Assembly: GCA_964655215.1 (NCBI GenBank)
Contig: CAZZMW010000002.1
Coordinates: 186,001 to 250,000 of the forward strand
DNA: 64,000 bases
DNA from: Halothiobacillus sp964655215
GTDB taxonomy: Bacteria > Pseudomonadota > Gammaproteobacteria > Halothiobacillales > Halothiobacillaceae
Direction: 5' to 3'
A program made the translations under genes and the position numbers. The notes below the pieces were generated by a model. The model was given only the letters and a program-made list of their open reading frames with translations. It searched no databases and was not told the origin of the DNA. The stretch's first letter is position 1. Every line of letters begins with the position of its first letter. Positions 53,714 to 63,116 of this stretch are shown piece after piece.

Positions 53714-54931
53714 ATGTCTGTGCCTAAAGAACACATGATGCCGATGCTTGATGCTTCGATGAAGTCCAACATTAAATCGGCCCGTCGCATCGGGGTGATT
53801 GATATTCTCTACACCTTGATCGCGCTGGCCGCTGCGACCTATGTTTATTTCCACTACCGTACTTATCTCTGGGGCCCCCAGATCGGAATGTTGTTCGGTT
53901 TTGCCCTTGGCGCCAGCTTTGTGGGTTGGCTCTGGCCCGCGACACGCTGGCTCGTGGGCGTGGTGGCCGTCGTGTCGCTGTTCACCATGTATCAGTACGG
54001 GCTATATGCCCCCGGGGGTGAAGCTGTCGGGCGCATCAAGCTCCACGAAATTCAGGAAGGGCACTTCTTTCTGAAGTTTGTCCTGTCCAGCCCTGCTGCG
54101 ACTATGTGGATGGTGACCCTGTTCGCCCTGGCGATGCCGACTTATTTCTTTGGATTATGGCGTCGTTCGGTCTTCACCGAGAAAGTGGGTAGTGCGATGG
54201 TCTGGAGCGGGATCGCGATGGGCTTCATCGGCTTTTTCGCTCGCTGGCGTGAATCGTATCTGATCAACTTCGATTACGGTCACATCCCTGTCAGTAACCT
54301 CTATGAAGTGTTTGTTGTCTTCAGCGTATTCACCTCCTTGCTTTACCTGTACTACGAGCGTCGTTACAAGACGCGCGCCCTTGGCGGTTTTGTGATGGCC
54401 GTTGTGACTGCAGCGCTGGCCTTCCTGATGTGGTACCAGTTCTCGCAGGCCGCCAATACGATCGAGCCGCTGGTTCCTGCGCTCAAGAGCTGGTGGATGA
54501 AAATCCACGTGCCGGCCAACTTCATCGGCTACGGTAGCTTTGCCATCTCCGCGATGGTGGGTGTCGCATACCTTCTCAAGGAGAAAATGGGCGGCGATGG
54601 TGTCAACGATCGTCTGCCCTCCCTCGCGGTGATGGACGACATCATGTACAAGTCGATCGCGCTTGGTTTCGCATTCTTCACTATCGCGACGATTCTCGGT
54701 GCCATGTGGGCGGCAGAAGCCTGGGGTGGATACTGGAGCTGGGATCCGAAGGAAACCTGGGCACTGATCGTGTGGTTGAACTATGCGGCGTGGTTGCACC
54801 TGCGTTTGAGCAAAGGCTGGCGTGGAACCGCGATGGCATGGTGGTCCGTCGGGGGTCTACTGGTGACCACCTTTGCCTTCCTCGGTGTGAATATGTTCCT
54901 CTCCGGCCTGCATTCTTACGGCAAACTCTGA
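53714..54931 (+). CDS. ccsA: System II cytochrome c biogenesis protein CcsA (ResC)
   Basis: Polytopic heme-handling protein of 405 residues with about nine helices. The tryptophan-rich WGGYWSWDPKETWALIVWL (WWD-type heme-binding motif) is diagnostic. It forms the heme-channel complex with ResB. GAGGAG stands before the ATG. A strong terminator follows. Confidence 0.96.
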   Translation: MSVPKEHMMPMLDASMKSNIKSARRIGVIDILYTLIALAAATYVYFHYRTYLWGPQIGMLFGFALGASFVGWLWPATRWLVGVVAVVSLFTMYQYGLYAPGGEAVGRIKLHEIQEGHFFLKFVLSSPAATMWMVTLFALAMPTYFFGLWRRSVFTEKVGSAMVWSGIAMGFIGFFARWRESYLINFDYGHIPVSNLYEVFVVFSVFTSLLYLYYERRYKTRALGGFVMAVVTAALAFLMWYQFSQAANTIEPLVPALKSWWMKIHVPANFIGYGSFAISAMVGVAYLLKEKMGGDGVNDRLPSLAVMDDIMYKSIALGFAFFTIATILGAMWAAEAWGGYWSWDPKETWALIVWLNYAAWLHLRLSKGWRGTAMAWWSVGGLLVTTFAFLGVNMFLSGLHSYGKL

Positions 54932-54952
54932 GTTTGTGACACCGTTATAGAC

Positions 54953-54978
54953 AAACCCCGCGCAAGCGGGGTTTTTTT
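54953..54978 (+). terminator. Terminator after ccsA
   Basis: CCCCGC (54956-54961), loop GCAA, GCGGGG (54966-54971), followed by TTTTTTT. It closes the c4-resB-ccsA unit 25 bases after the stop. Confidence 0.95.
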
Positions 54979-55021
54979 ATGTCGCTGGACGAACGTACGC
55001 TCAATTTTAGTGTCTATGCCG

Positions 55022-55027
55022 TACAAT
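55022..55027 (+). promoter_or_regulatory. Possible -10 element for dsbA
   Basis: TACAAT about 73 bases upstream of the dsbA ATG and just behind the ccsA terminator. No clear -35 partner is visible. Confidence 0.35.
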
Positions 55028-55099
55028 CGTGCGAGTGGATGGGATGGTCTGGTCATTTGAATGGGCTGGTTCGTCGTGTGTGAAAAAGAGGAGTTGGGT

Positions 55100-55801
55100 A
55101 TGTCGTTTTCGGGTTTCTTCCGGTTGGGCTCTTTGTTGCGGCGTTGGGTCGGGCTGGGATTGTTGGGGGTATTTCTTGCTTCACCCGTGACTCATGCGGC
55201 ACCCACGGTAGTCTCTTCAACTCCGGTGACATTGAAAGAAAATGTGAACTATCGCGTCGTGATCACCGACGAGACATCGCCATCCGATGGCAAGGTTCTT
55301 GTGCAGGAGATGTTCTGGTATGGCTGCCCTCACTGCTTCCATCTTGAACATGCACTGGAGGCATGGCGCAAGACATTACCGGATTATGTGGATTTCGAGC
55401 CCTACGCGGTTCCTCTGACCCCTGGCTGGGTGCCGCTGACCAAAGCCTTTTATACGGCGAAGTTCATGGGCGTGTTGCCCCAGACCCATGTGCAGGTATT
55501 TAACGATATCCACATCAAGCACATCCGCCCGGTCACTCGCGACCAGATCGCCGATATGTATGCTGATCTGGGGGTGGATCGGGACCAGTTCCTGAAAATG
55601 TACGATTCCTTTGGTGTCGATAATGCCGTGCGTCAGGCTGGCGTTGTCGCTCAAGACGCGGGTGTGACCGGTGTGCCGGCCATTCTGGTGAATGGCAAGT
55701 ATCTGGTTACCGGTGATATGGCGGGTAGCAACGAGGCCATGTTGCCGATCGTCGATGCCCTTATCGCCAAGATTGAAGCGGAGAAGAAGACCAAATCGTG
55801 A
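55100..55801 (+). CDS. dsbA: Periplasmic disulfide oxidoreductase DsbA
   Basis: Introduces disulfides into exported proteins. Active site CPHC in FWYGCPHCFHLEHAL, cis-proline loop GVTGVPAILVNGKYLV, and signal peptide (WVGLGLLGVFLASPVTHAA). ATG at 55100 is supported by GAGGAG six bases before it. About 233 residues. Its position behind the cytochrome c genes is common and fits, since apocytochrome cysteines pass through disulfide chemistry. Confidence 0.95.
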   Translation: MSFSGFFRLGSLLRRWVGLGLLGVFLASPVTHAAPTVVSSTPVTLKENVNYRVVITDETSPSDGKVLVQEMFWYGCPHCFHLEHALEAWRKTLPDYVDFEPYAVPLTPGWVPLTKAFYTAKFMGVLPQTHVQVFNDIHIKHIRPVTRDQIADMYADLGVDRDQFLKMYDSFGVDNAVRQAGVVAQDAGVTGVPAILVNGKYLVTGDMAGSNEAMLPIVDALIAKIEAEKKTKS

Positions 55802-55822
55802 TCAGCGTGGCACAGAGAGGGT

Positions 55823-56695
55823 ATGTCGATGCCTGAGTCCCGGGGCGTATCGCGCACCGCAGTGCTGCATACAGGTGATCATGGCGAGCACCCGTTCGTG
55901 GTGCCATCGGCCAATGAGCCGCGCCCATTGCGGCTTTTGTCCTATAACATCCAGGCAGGTATCGGTACCCGCAACTTTCGTGATTATCTGCTGAGTGGCT
56001 GGAAACATGTGCTGCCGTTCCCGCAACGGATGCAGAATCTCGATCACATTGCCCAGTTAGTCAGTCAGTTTGACCTCATTGGCCTGCAGGAAGCCGACGG
56101 CGGCTCATTACGCAGCCATTTTCTGAATCAGATCGAATATTTGGCCATGCGCTCGAACATGCCGTTCTGGGCATCGCGAATCAATCGTGACCTGGGGCAC
56201 TGGGGGCAACACGCGCTGGGTATGCTTTCTCGAGTCGAGCCTTATCACATCGAACGCTATGCTCTGCCCGGCCGTATTCCCGGCCGCGGTGTTGTTCTGG
56301 CCGATTTCGACTGGTATGGCCAGCATGTGCGTGTACAGGTCAGTCATCTGTCTTTGAGTGATCGGGCCCGTCGGGCGCAACTGGATCGCCTGATTGCTCG
56401 CTGTCGGGAGTTTGATGGCGTCAATCTCGTGATGGCCGATTTCAACTGCACGCCCAATAATCCTGATCTGCAACGGCTCTGTGCGGAAGCAGGACTCAAG
56501 CTGCCGTTTTCACCGCCATTTACCTATCCCAGTTGGGAGCCCAAGCGCGCGATCGACCACATCTTGGTTTCGCAGGATATCGAGATTGAATCGGTGGATG
56601 CGCTCACCTATGGTGTATCTGATCACGCGCCTCTGTCGATGCAGATTAAGCTGCCGCCTGTTTCCAAGCATTATTTATCGTCGAAGGCCTCCTGA
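55823..56695 (+). CDS. Endonuclease/exonuclease/phosphatase-family protein
   Basis: Metal-dependent hydrolase of the EEP fold, 290 residues. LLSYNIQAGIG, LIGLQEADGG, VMADFNCTPNNPD, RAIDHILVS and VSDHAPLSMQI are the ordered catalytic motifs. No signal peptide is seen. Relatives include DNases, phosphodiesterases and sphingomyelinase-like proteins; the substrate is unknown. ATG at 55829 has better spacing from AGAGAGG than the one at 55823, so the start may be two codons further in. A diguanylate cyclase gene follows 18 bases later. Confidence 0.88.
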   Translation: MSMPESRGVSRTAVLHTGDHGEHPFVVPSANEPRPLRLLSYNIQAGIGTRNFRDYLLSGWKHVLPFPQRMQNLDHIAQLVSQFDLIGLQEADGGSLRSHFLNQIEYLAMRSNMPFWASRINRDLGHWGQHALGMLSRVEPYHIERYALPGRIPGRGVVLADFDWYGQHVRVQVSHLSLSDRARRAQLDRLIARCREFDGVNLVMADFNCTPNNPDLQRLCAEAGLKLPFSPPFTYPSWEPKRAIDHILVSQDIEIESVDALTYGVSDHAPLSMQIKLPPVSKHYLSSKAS

Positions 56696-56713
56696 GCGGC
56701 CTAAGGATCATCG

Positions 56714-58096
56714 ATGAACGACTCGGCAAAAACGGATTACCGCGCCAAATACGAACAGTTGCTGGATGAGTTCAGTTCGCTTGAAACCAGTGAGCAACTC
56801 CAGCAGAGCCTGTTGCGTAGCCTGCTTAACCGGGTTTTGTTTGCGGTGGATAAAGCGTATCCCACTCTGGCCAAAGAGAGTCAGGCGCTGCGCGATCTCA
56901 TGCGCCAGATCGGTGATGGACCGCTGCCTGTGGCCCGCATTCAACCGGGAATCGAGCATCTGGCCGAGTCCATTAGAGAGATTGAAGCGGGTGATCCAAC
57001 CCCGGACCGTGAGGAAGAATTGAGCGGGGAGGATGTGGCCGAGCGTGTGGACGTGCGTGACTTCCTTCCGCTGTTGCTGGAGCGGGTTGCTTTCACCGAG
57101 TCCATGGAGGGACGGCGCGAAAAACTCCTGGCGATTCTAAACAACCCTAAAGATAAGACCCTGAATTCCATTCTGATCGATCGTGCAGCCACGCTGATCA
57201 ATGACATGCGCCGTGCGCTTGAGAATGAAAAGAACGAGCTGACCGAGTTTCTGCACCAGCTCACGGAAGCATTATCCCAAATCGATCAACATACGCTCGC
57301 TAACCTGGGTGATGTCGAGACGCAACGCAAGGTCCAGGAAGCGTTGGGTAACGCTGTGACCGAGCAAGTGTCGCACATTGATCGCTCTGTGTCGGATGCG
57401 ACCGACCTGGATGAACTCAAACGAGTGGTGCGTCAACGGGTGGCGCGCATCAGCGAGCAGATAAACAAGTTTCGCAAGACGGAAGATAAGCGCCTTGCAG
57501 CGGTTGAGTTGGAAAACAACCAGATGCGCGAGCGCATCGGCAAATTGGAGGCTTCCCGGTTGATCTTGCAGGAGCAGCTGGTGGCAAGCACGCAAAAAAT
57601 GTTGCGAGACACGCTGACGGGGTTGCCGAATCGTTTGGCTTTCGACGAGCGCCTAGCACTTGAGGTAGCCCGGATGCAGCGCGAGCATACGCCTTTATGC
57701 CTCGCGATTTGGGATGTCGACCACTTCAAGCGTGTTAACGATACCTTCGGGCACCAGGCCGGTGATAAGGCCTTGCACGTCGTGGGGAAGACATTGGATC
57801 AGTTGATCCGCGATGTGGATATGGTAGCGCGCTATGGTGGTGAAGAATTTGTGATGGTGCTGCCGAAGGCCGACCTGCAGCAGGCGTTCGTCGTGCTTGA
57901 GCGCATTCGGGAAAAGTTGGCAGGCACTGCTTTCCGGTTCAAGGACACGCCGCTGAAAATCACCTTATCATGCGGTGTTGCCGAATTCGGTGCGGGTGAA
58001 ACGATCGAAAGTGTGATGACACGTGCCGATGAAGCACTCTACCGTGCCAAATCCAATGGCCGGAATCGGACGGAAATGGCGCATCCTAAATCGTAG
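56714..58096 (+). CDS. Soluble diguanylate cyclase with coiled-coil N-terminus
   Basis: Cytoplasmic 460-residue protein with no membrane helix. Residues 1-290 are helical and charged with likely coiled coil (for example around 230-290); residues about 300-455 form the GGDEF domain. Active site VARYGGEEFVMVL is intact and the RxxD inhibitory site (RDVD) stands five residues before it, so a feedback-controlled cyclase is expected. The helical half resembles the sensor part of other soluble cyclases but I cannot name its ligand. It is probably co-transcribed with the EEP gene. Confidence 0.93.
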   Translation: MNDSAKTDYRAKYEQLLDEFSSLETSEQLQQSLLRSLLNRVLFAVDKAYPTLAKESQALRDLMRQIGDGPLPVARIQPGIEHLAESIREIEAGDPTPDREEELSGEDVAERVDVRDFLPLLLERVAFTESMEGRREKLLAILNNPKDKTLNSILIDRAATLINDMRRALENEKNELTEFLHQLTEALSQIDQHTLANLGDVETQRKVQEALGNAVTEQVSHIDRSVSDATDLDELKRVVRQRVARISEQINKFRKTEDKRLAAVELENNQMRERIGKLEASRLILQEQLVASTQKMLRDTLTGLPNRLAFDERLALEVARMQREHTPLCLAIWDVDHFKRVNDTFGHQAGDKALHVVGKTLDQLIRDVDMVARYGGEEFVMVLPKADLQQAFVVLERIREKLAGTAFRFKDTPLKITLSCGVAEFGAGETIESVMTRADEALYRAKSNGRNRTEMAHPKS

Positions 58097-58135
58097 GAAT
58101 TCAGTGCAGACGGCTATGCCAGCTTGACTGGTATC

Positions 58136-58165
58136 CGGGCTGAATACATTCAGCCCGTTGCTTTT
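58136..58165 (+). terminator. Terminator between diguanylate cyclase and hemY
   Basis: CGGGCTGAA, loop TACA, TTCAGCCCG (58136-58157), then TTGCTTTTCC. It lies between converging genes; the T-rich tract favours the plus strand. Confidence 0.75.
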
Positions 58166-58175
58166 CCAGCCTTTC

Positions 58176-59378
58176 TCACTTTTCCAAATCCATACGTTCG
58201 AATGCTTTGGTGTAATACACCACTGCCTGGGTGCTGTCGCGTTCATGTTCCGCAATTTGTGCCGCAAGTTTGAGGCTGGATACATCGGGCTGATCATTCA
58301 GTACAGGGGCCAGGGCCTGCTTGGCCCCTTCGGTATCATCATTTAACCAGGCCAGCCGTGCTTGGGCATAAGCGCGAAGGTTGGTATCCGACTGGCAAGT
58401 GATCTGGTTGGCCCAGCGATTGAACCGTGTGACTGCGCGCGCAGGATCTTTGGGCGGTAGCGCCAACCACTGACGTAACAACGCGGGTGTGCATTGCTGA
58501 TCCAGCGCCGTCTCCAGAATACGTTCAGCCTCATCGGGTTGCCCCAGCGTCAGCCACGAGTTCGCCAGCGAGGCGAGCATGAGTTCATCTTGACGAAGAC
58601 TTTTCGGCGCATCATTCCAGATCGCAGCCAATTCGGAGGTCTGCTTATGGCGAGCCGCCTCCTGGATCAATCCACCGTACACGGCTCGATCATAGCGTTG
58701 AACGTCCTGTTCCGTGAGTCCGGACCACTTCAGGCGCCGCAACGCGGGCATCAGCGTTCGCAATTTTTCCCAGTCCGCTGCTTCGAACAGCGTTTCGGCA
58801 AAGGCGCAGACAATGGCCTCATCCTTGGGGTGGGCGGCCGCCAGTGATTGCAACAACTCCAGCGCCGGTGCCAGATTCTTCTGTTGTCGGAAGCGATTGG
58901 CAATGTGCAGGGAGAGGAAATCGGCAAAACGCGGAAATGTGCTGCGGGCTTCATCCAGTAAGTTGAGCGTAGCAGCGGTTTCACCTTGGGCCATGAGTGC
59001 ATCTGCCGCGACGGTGTAATTCAGCGGCGGCAAGCTGGCTTCATTCAGGCGCGCACGCGCCAGCTTTTCGGCAACACCGAAACGTCCACGTTCGAGTTCC
59101 GCCCAGGCGCGCAGGAGCTGTTCGTCGGCGGCCTGTTGCTTTTGGCGCGCAGACCGAAGCCGCCAGAGCGATGGCAGTTTCAGCACAGCGGAAATAACGC
59201 GCCAGATGATCGCCAATGCAATGAATCCGACGATGATTAATGCGAGGAGGCCCAGGGCCGAGGTTTGCAGTTCCCAGCCCAGCAGCGCGATGTCGGCTGT
59301 GCCCGGGTCACGGATGAAATAGAAGCCTGCACCAGCAGCCAGCACCAGAACGATCAGGATCAGCGCAAAACGTTTCAT
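58176..59378 (-). CDS. hemY: HemY, heme-biosynthesis-associated TPR protein
   Basis: Inner-membrane protein with two N-terminal helices (residues about 3-22 and 40-62) and a TPR-rich domain. RDPGTADIALLGWELQTSALGLL and the following helix are typical of gammaproteobacterial HemY, which is not the protoporphyrinogen oxidase of the same name in Gram-positives. The 400 residues fit. The exact role is unknown; it is encoded with hemCDX here as elsewhere. Start overlaps hemX stop by 4 bases. Confidence 0.93.
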   Translation of the reverse strand: MKRFALILIVLVLAAGAGFYFIRDPGTADIALLGWELQTSALGLLALIIVGFIALAIIWRVISAVLKLPSLWRLRSARQKQQAADEQLLRAWAELERGRFGVAEKLARARLNEASLPPLNYTVAADALMAQGETAATLNLLDEARSTFPRFADFLSLHIANRFRQQKNLAPALELLQSLAAAHPKDEAIVCAFAETLFEAADWEKLRTLMPALRRLKWSGLTEQDVQRYDRAVYGGLIQEAARHKQTSELAAIWNDAPKSLRQDELMLASLANSWLTLGQPDEAERILETALDQQCTPALLRQWLALPPKDPARAVTRFNRWANQITCQSDTNLRAYAQARLAWLNDDTEGAKQALAPVLNDQPDVSSLKLAAQIAEHERDSTQAVVYYTKAFERMDLEK

Positions 59379-60610
59379 GGCTGTACCTCCGGTGTTTGTG
59401 GCGTTGTTGGGGCGGGGCCCTCAATGCCTGCTGCGGCCCAGGCCTTGTAGATCGGAGCGAAGCTTGGCCATTGGCGACCCGCATAAAAATCCTGTGTTTC
59501 CTTGAGTGCCGCCAAGGTCTGGCTGACATCGGAGGCATCGGTCGCATAATGCTGCGTGATCCAATCGTGCGCTTCGACGATGGAAGGCATCATCAGGTGC
59601 ATATCGTGCGAGAGCAGTCCCTCGCGCACGGCCGTCAGCCAGAGACGGGTCTCGCGATCGTTGCTGACACGGGCGCTCGCCTTGACGGGTTCATCACTGC
59701 GAGTCAACGTGAATTGTCGGCTGAACCATTCGGAGACGGGATGCCAGACATCGCGTGACCAGCGAACGTACCAGGGCGCCGTTTCTACTGCGGGTGCGGC
59801 GGTGGTGCTTTCTGCCGGAGCAGCTGAGGTGGCTTCTGGTGAGCTGGACGCTGTTCGAGCACCGACCAATGGCCATTGTGAGACGTTTTCAGCAGCGCGC
59901 CGTAAGCGCAGTGCCATGCCGACCGCATCAAAATCATCGGCTTTGCCCAATCCGATCAATACGTCGCTGATTGCGGTGCGAACGGGGATGGTCTGCGGCA
60001 GGGCGAGCGCAGCGAGGCGCTGATCGGCCAGTTTGAGTGCGACGGCGGCTCCGGCTGGATCCTGAGCGATGCTCAGACGTTCCTGCGCGCGGGTCAGCAG
60101 GAATCCGATTTCTGCCGTTTTCCATGCGCGTTCGCCTTGCCCCAGTCGATTTTGGATGCCTGCCAGATTTTTCTCGAGTGTGCTTAGTCGTCCACTCAGT
60201 GCCTGGGCAGTGTGTTGTGTTTCAGATTGAGTTTCGGCGATCTGTTCGCCGGTCTTTTTTTCTTGTGTGGTCAGTTGTGCGCTTAATTGGGTGAGTTGGC
60301 CTTGGGTGTTTTTCAAGGATTGGCTCAGAGCGAGCTGATCGCTGTGCTGGGTTGCCATCAGGCCGTCCATGCGGTCGGCATTGGTCTGGAACAGTTTCCA
60401 GCCGTACCAGGAGACGCTGATTAGCGAGCCCGTAAAAATGACGAATAAGGTCAGTATCCAGTAGCCATAGGAGCGTTGAACGGCAACGGTCGCTTCCTCC
60501 GGTGTCATCGGCATGTCCTCGCCGACAACTTCGGTGGTTTCTTCCATTTGAGGCGAAATTTCTTCTGCCGGAATGGGCTGGGCATCGGGCTGCTGTTTTT
60601 TCTGGGTCAT
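59375..60610 (-). CDS. hemX: HemX family protein
   Basis: Single-pass membrane protein with a short cytoplasmic part, helix near residues 50-72 (GYWILTLFVIFTGSLISVSWYG), long coiled coil (about 80-160) and a periplasmic alpha domain (GERAWKTAEIGFLLTRAQERL). Often annotated as uroporphyrin-III C-methyltransferase, but no methyltransferase motif is present; HemX is thought to be a regulatory or scaffolding partner of HemY. 411 residues. Three bases after the hemD stop. Confidence 0.93.
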   Translation of the reverse strand: MTQKKQQPDAQPIPAEEISPQMEETTEVVGEDMPMTPEEATVAVQRSYGYWILTLFVIFTGSLISVSWYGWKLFQTNADRMDGLMATQHSDQLALSQSLKNTQGQLTQLSAQLTTQEKKTGEQIAETQSETQHTAQALSGRLSTLEKNLAGIQNRLGQGERAWKTAEIGFLLTRAQERLSIAQDPAGAAVALKLADQRLAALALPQTIPVRTAISDVLIGLGKADDFDAVGMALRLRRAAENVSQWPLVGARTASSSPEATSAAPAESTTAAPAVETAPWYVRWSRDVWHPVSEWFSRQFTLTRSDEPVKASARVSNDRETRLWLTAVREGLLSHDMHLMMPSIVEAHDWITQHYATDASDVSQTLAALKETQDFYAGRQWPSFAPIYKAWAAAGIEGPAPTTPQTPEVQP

Positions 60611-60613
60611 GCG

Positions 60614-61384
60614 CTAATCCTGTTTGAAAACGGCGCAAGCGCGCGCCAAGGCCGCATCATCCGGGGCTTCGGCACGCACGATGGCTCCTGTAAAGCCCAG
60701 CGACCGCGCGCGGGCTTCTGTTCGTGCGTTAATGACAACGAGGTTGCAGTGTAACAGCCCCGACCGTTCTTCGGCAGTGTCCGCCCGATCGGCTAGTTTA
60801 CGCAGGCACTGAAGTGATTCGGGTGAGGTAATCACCCACGTCGCGGGCAGCGCCAAAAACGTGTCCGGCGTCGGGGCGCAGTTTCGCTGGTACACAGGAA
60901 CGGGGATGACGGTGATGCCATATTGTCGCAGGGTGTCCGCCAGCTTCTCCCGTCCAGTCTCACCACGGAACAGCCAGACGGTATGTCCGCGCATCGCTTC
61001 AATAGGCAGGTTGGACAGAAGGCCTTCGGAATCCTGGGTGGAGGAGGGGCGGTGAACATGAGGCTGGTCTGAAAATAGTGCCTGGATGGCCGCGGTAGTC
61101 GTTTCGCCCACGGCCGCCCAGTGAATCGCCGGCAGTGTAGTCAGGTCGTGTAGTTCGTGGGCGAAACGAACGGCACGTGGGCTGACGAAGATGGCCCAAT
61201 CGCCAGCGGCGATCCGAGCCATGGCCGAATGTGCCTGCTGTGGTTCGGGTATCGGGGTGAAGGTCAGCAGTGGCCAGTTGAGCAGCGTTGCGTCCGGCAA
61301 CAGGGCGGATAAGGCCGTTGCCAGTCCGTCATTGGTTCCATCGGGTCGGGTCAACCCAATGATGAGTGGTGAACCGCCGGTCAT
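60614..61384 (-). CDS. hemD: Uroporphyrinogen-III synthase
   Basis: Closes and inverts ring D of the linear tetrapyrrole made by HemC. Bilobal fold indicated by LIIGLTRPDG, DWAIFVSPRAVRFA, AAVGETTTAAI and WVITSPESLQCLRKL. ATG at 61384 begins MTGGSPLIIGLTRP; the longer frame to 61423 is not conserved. About 256 residues, usual length. Gap to hemC is 64 bases. Confidence 0.93.
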   Translation of the reverse strand: MTGGSPLIIGLTRPDGTNDGLATALSALLPDATLLNWPLLTFTPIPEPQQAHSAMARIAAGDWAIFVSPRAVRFAHELHDLTTLPAIHWAAVGETTTAAIQALFSDQPHVHRPSSTQDSEGLLSNLPIEAMRGHTVWLFRGETGREKLADTLRQYGITVIPVPVYQRNCAPTPDTFLALPATWVITSPESLQCLRKLADRADTAEERSGLLHCNLVVINARTEARARSLGFTGAIVRAEAPDDAALARACAVFKQD

Positions 61385-61448
61385 CGTTTTTCCGTGACGG
61401 GATTCATGGCGCTGATGGCTCAAAGTGACGATGAGTCAGAATGACGGA

Positions 61449-62408
61449 TCAGGCTGGATCGGCATGAATACCGACTTCGGCTAGGATTTTATCCGCTCCT
61501 GCAGCCAGCATCCGTTCAGCCAGTGCAACGCCCAGTGCTTCGCCTTCAGTCGCCGCACCAGTGATTTCATCGCGAAGGGTGAGTGTGCCATCCGGGCGTC
61601 CGACCATGCCACGGAGCCACAGGGTGCCATCATCCTGCAGCAGGGCATAACCGCCGATTGGCACCTGGCAGCCACCGTTCAACCGGGTATTGAATGCGCG
61701 TTCGGCGTGCACGCGGGTGTCGGTCGGTGCGTGAATCAGTGGTGCGATCAGTGCGTGGATTGCAGTATCGTCCGATCTGGCTTCAATGCCCAGTGCGCCC
61801 TGACCGACGGAAGGCAGTGATTCTTCCGGGCTCAGCTCGGTGCGGATACGGGCATCGTAGCCCATGCGCTTGAGGCCGGCGGCGGCGAGAATGATCGCGT
61901 CGTAGTCTCCCCGGTCGAGTTTCGCCATGCGTGACTGGATATTGCCGCGCAGCATTTTGATCTCCAGATGCGGGTAGCGTGCACGAATCTGGGTTTCCCG
62001 CCGCAGACTGGATGTACCGACCACCGCACCGGCCGGAAGGGCGGCCAGCGACTCATAGTTGTTGGAGACAAAGGCATCGCGTGGATCGTGTCCTTCGAGG
62101 ATGGCGATCAGATCCAGGCCGTCGGGGAAGCGCATCGGTACGTCCTTCATGGAGTGTACGGCGATGTCGGCGCGCCGTTCGAGCAGTGCGACTTCCAATT
62201 CCTTGACGAACAATCCCTTGCCGCCGATCTTGGCGAGCGGGCTGTCCAGCAATTGATCGCCTTTGGTGGTCATGCTCACCAGCTCGACCCGGAGCCCCGG
62301 ATGCAGTCGCCGCAATTCGTCGGCCACAAACTCGGTCTGCCACATTGCCAGTGGGCTTTCACGCGTGGCGATGCGAATCAGGTCAACGGAAGGGGCAGTA
62401 GGCGTCAT
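61449..62408 (-). CDS. hemC: Hydroxymethylbilane synthase
   Basis: Joins four porphobilinogens into hydroxymethylbilane. IRIATRESPLAMWQ, ADIAVHSMKDVPM, GTSSLRRETQI and the dipyrromethane-cofactor cysteine in LNGGCQVPIGGYA are diagnostic. Length 319. GGAG precedes the ATG. It leads the hemCDXY operon, which would supply heme for the cytochromes encoded upstream in the window. Confidence 0.98.
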   Translation of the reverse strand: MTPTAPSVDLIRIATRESPLAMWQTEFVADELRRLHPGLRVELVSMTTKGDQLLDSPLAKIGGKGLFVKELEVALLERRADIAVHSMKDVPMRFPDGLDLIAILEGHDPRDAFVSNNYESLAALPAGAVVGTSSLRRETQIRARYPHLEIKMLRGNIQSRMAKLDRGDYDAIILAAAGLKRMGYDARIRTELSPEESLPSVGQGALGIEARSDDTAIHALIAPLIHAPTDTRVHAERAFNTRLNGGCQVPIGGYALLQDDGTLWLRGMVGRPDGTLTLRDEITGAATEGEALGVALAERMLAAGADKILAEVGIHADPA

Positions 62409-62485
62409 TGGGCTTTCTCCAGTAAACAGTGGGCCATATGGTACCTAAGAACGACCCTCGACGGGATGTTTTGACGCGGAGTGAC

Positions 62486-62491
62486 TATAAT
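62486..62491 (+). promoter_or_regulatory. -10 element for the periplasmic thioredoxin gene
   Basis: TATAAT 37 bases before the ATG at 62529. TTGACG at 62471 is only 9 bases away, too close to be its -35. Confidence 0.45.
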
Positions 62492-62528
62492 CGCCACACA
62501 AATAAAGCGGTTGAAGCAGGAGTCATTT

Positions 62529-63116
62529 ATGCGCCGAGGTTTCCTTGTGGTACGAGTATTGGCCTTGGTGGCGTTATGTGGGTTCCTCCCGTCTCAGAGC
62601 TTAGCTCAGGCAGAAACACCGGCACCGGTGGAGGCCATGCCCTCCGTTCCGGTCGATCTGCCGTTCATGGAAAACCTGCGTGATGTTTCCCGCGACCTGG
62701 CGGGCATGAAGGAACGGAAAATACCGATGCTGCTGTTCATCCACGCCAGCTATTGTGGCTACTGCCAGTGGGTGGATGAAAACTACATCGAACCCATGCG
62801 CAACGACCCGACTTATGAGGGCAAGTTGATCGTGCGGCGGATAGAGGTTGATGCCGACTTGTCGATTCTGGATCGCCATGGCGTCGAGGAAAGCAACCGG
62901 CATTTTGCGGATCGCATGGGCGTGCGGCTGGTGCCTGTGGTCGCCTTCTTCGGGCCGGACGGTGAGGAAATCGGCGATCCGATCAATGGGGTGACCGTGC
63001 AGGATTTCTACCCGTATTACCTGCAGCAAGGCATCAATCTGGCCGAAGACTGTGCAAAAGATCCCGATCCGAAAAAATGCACGCCAAGTAAAAAGAAAGA
63101 TCAGCGCAGCTTGTAA
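62529..63116 (+). CDS. Periplasmic thioredoxin-like protein (CGYC)
   Basis: Signal peptide (VVRVLALVALCGFLPSQSLAQA) then a thioredoxin fold with LLFIHASYCGYCQWVDENYI and a cis-proline VRLVPVVAFFGPDG. The CGYC site resembles SoxW/DsbD-gamma-like or Trx-SoxW proteins of sulfur oxidisers. ATG at 62529 has AGGAG seven bases before it. About 195 residues with a Cys-containing, Lys-rich tail. Its last 16 bases overlap the end of tonB on the other strand. Confidence 0.85.
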   Translation: MRRGFLVVRVLALVALCGFLPSQSLAQAETPAPVEAMPSVPVDLPFMENLRDVSRDLAGMKERKIPMLLFIHASYCGYCQWVDENYIEPMRNDPTYEGKLIVRRIEVDADLSILDRHGVEESNRHFADRMGVRLVPVVAFFGPDGEEIGDPINGVTVQDFYPYYLQQGINLAEDCAKDPDPKKCTPSKKKDQRSL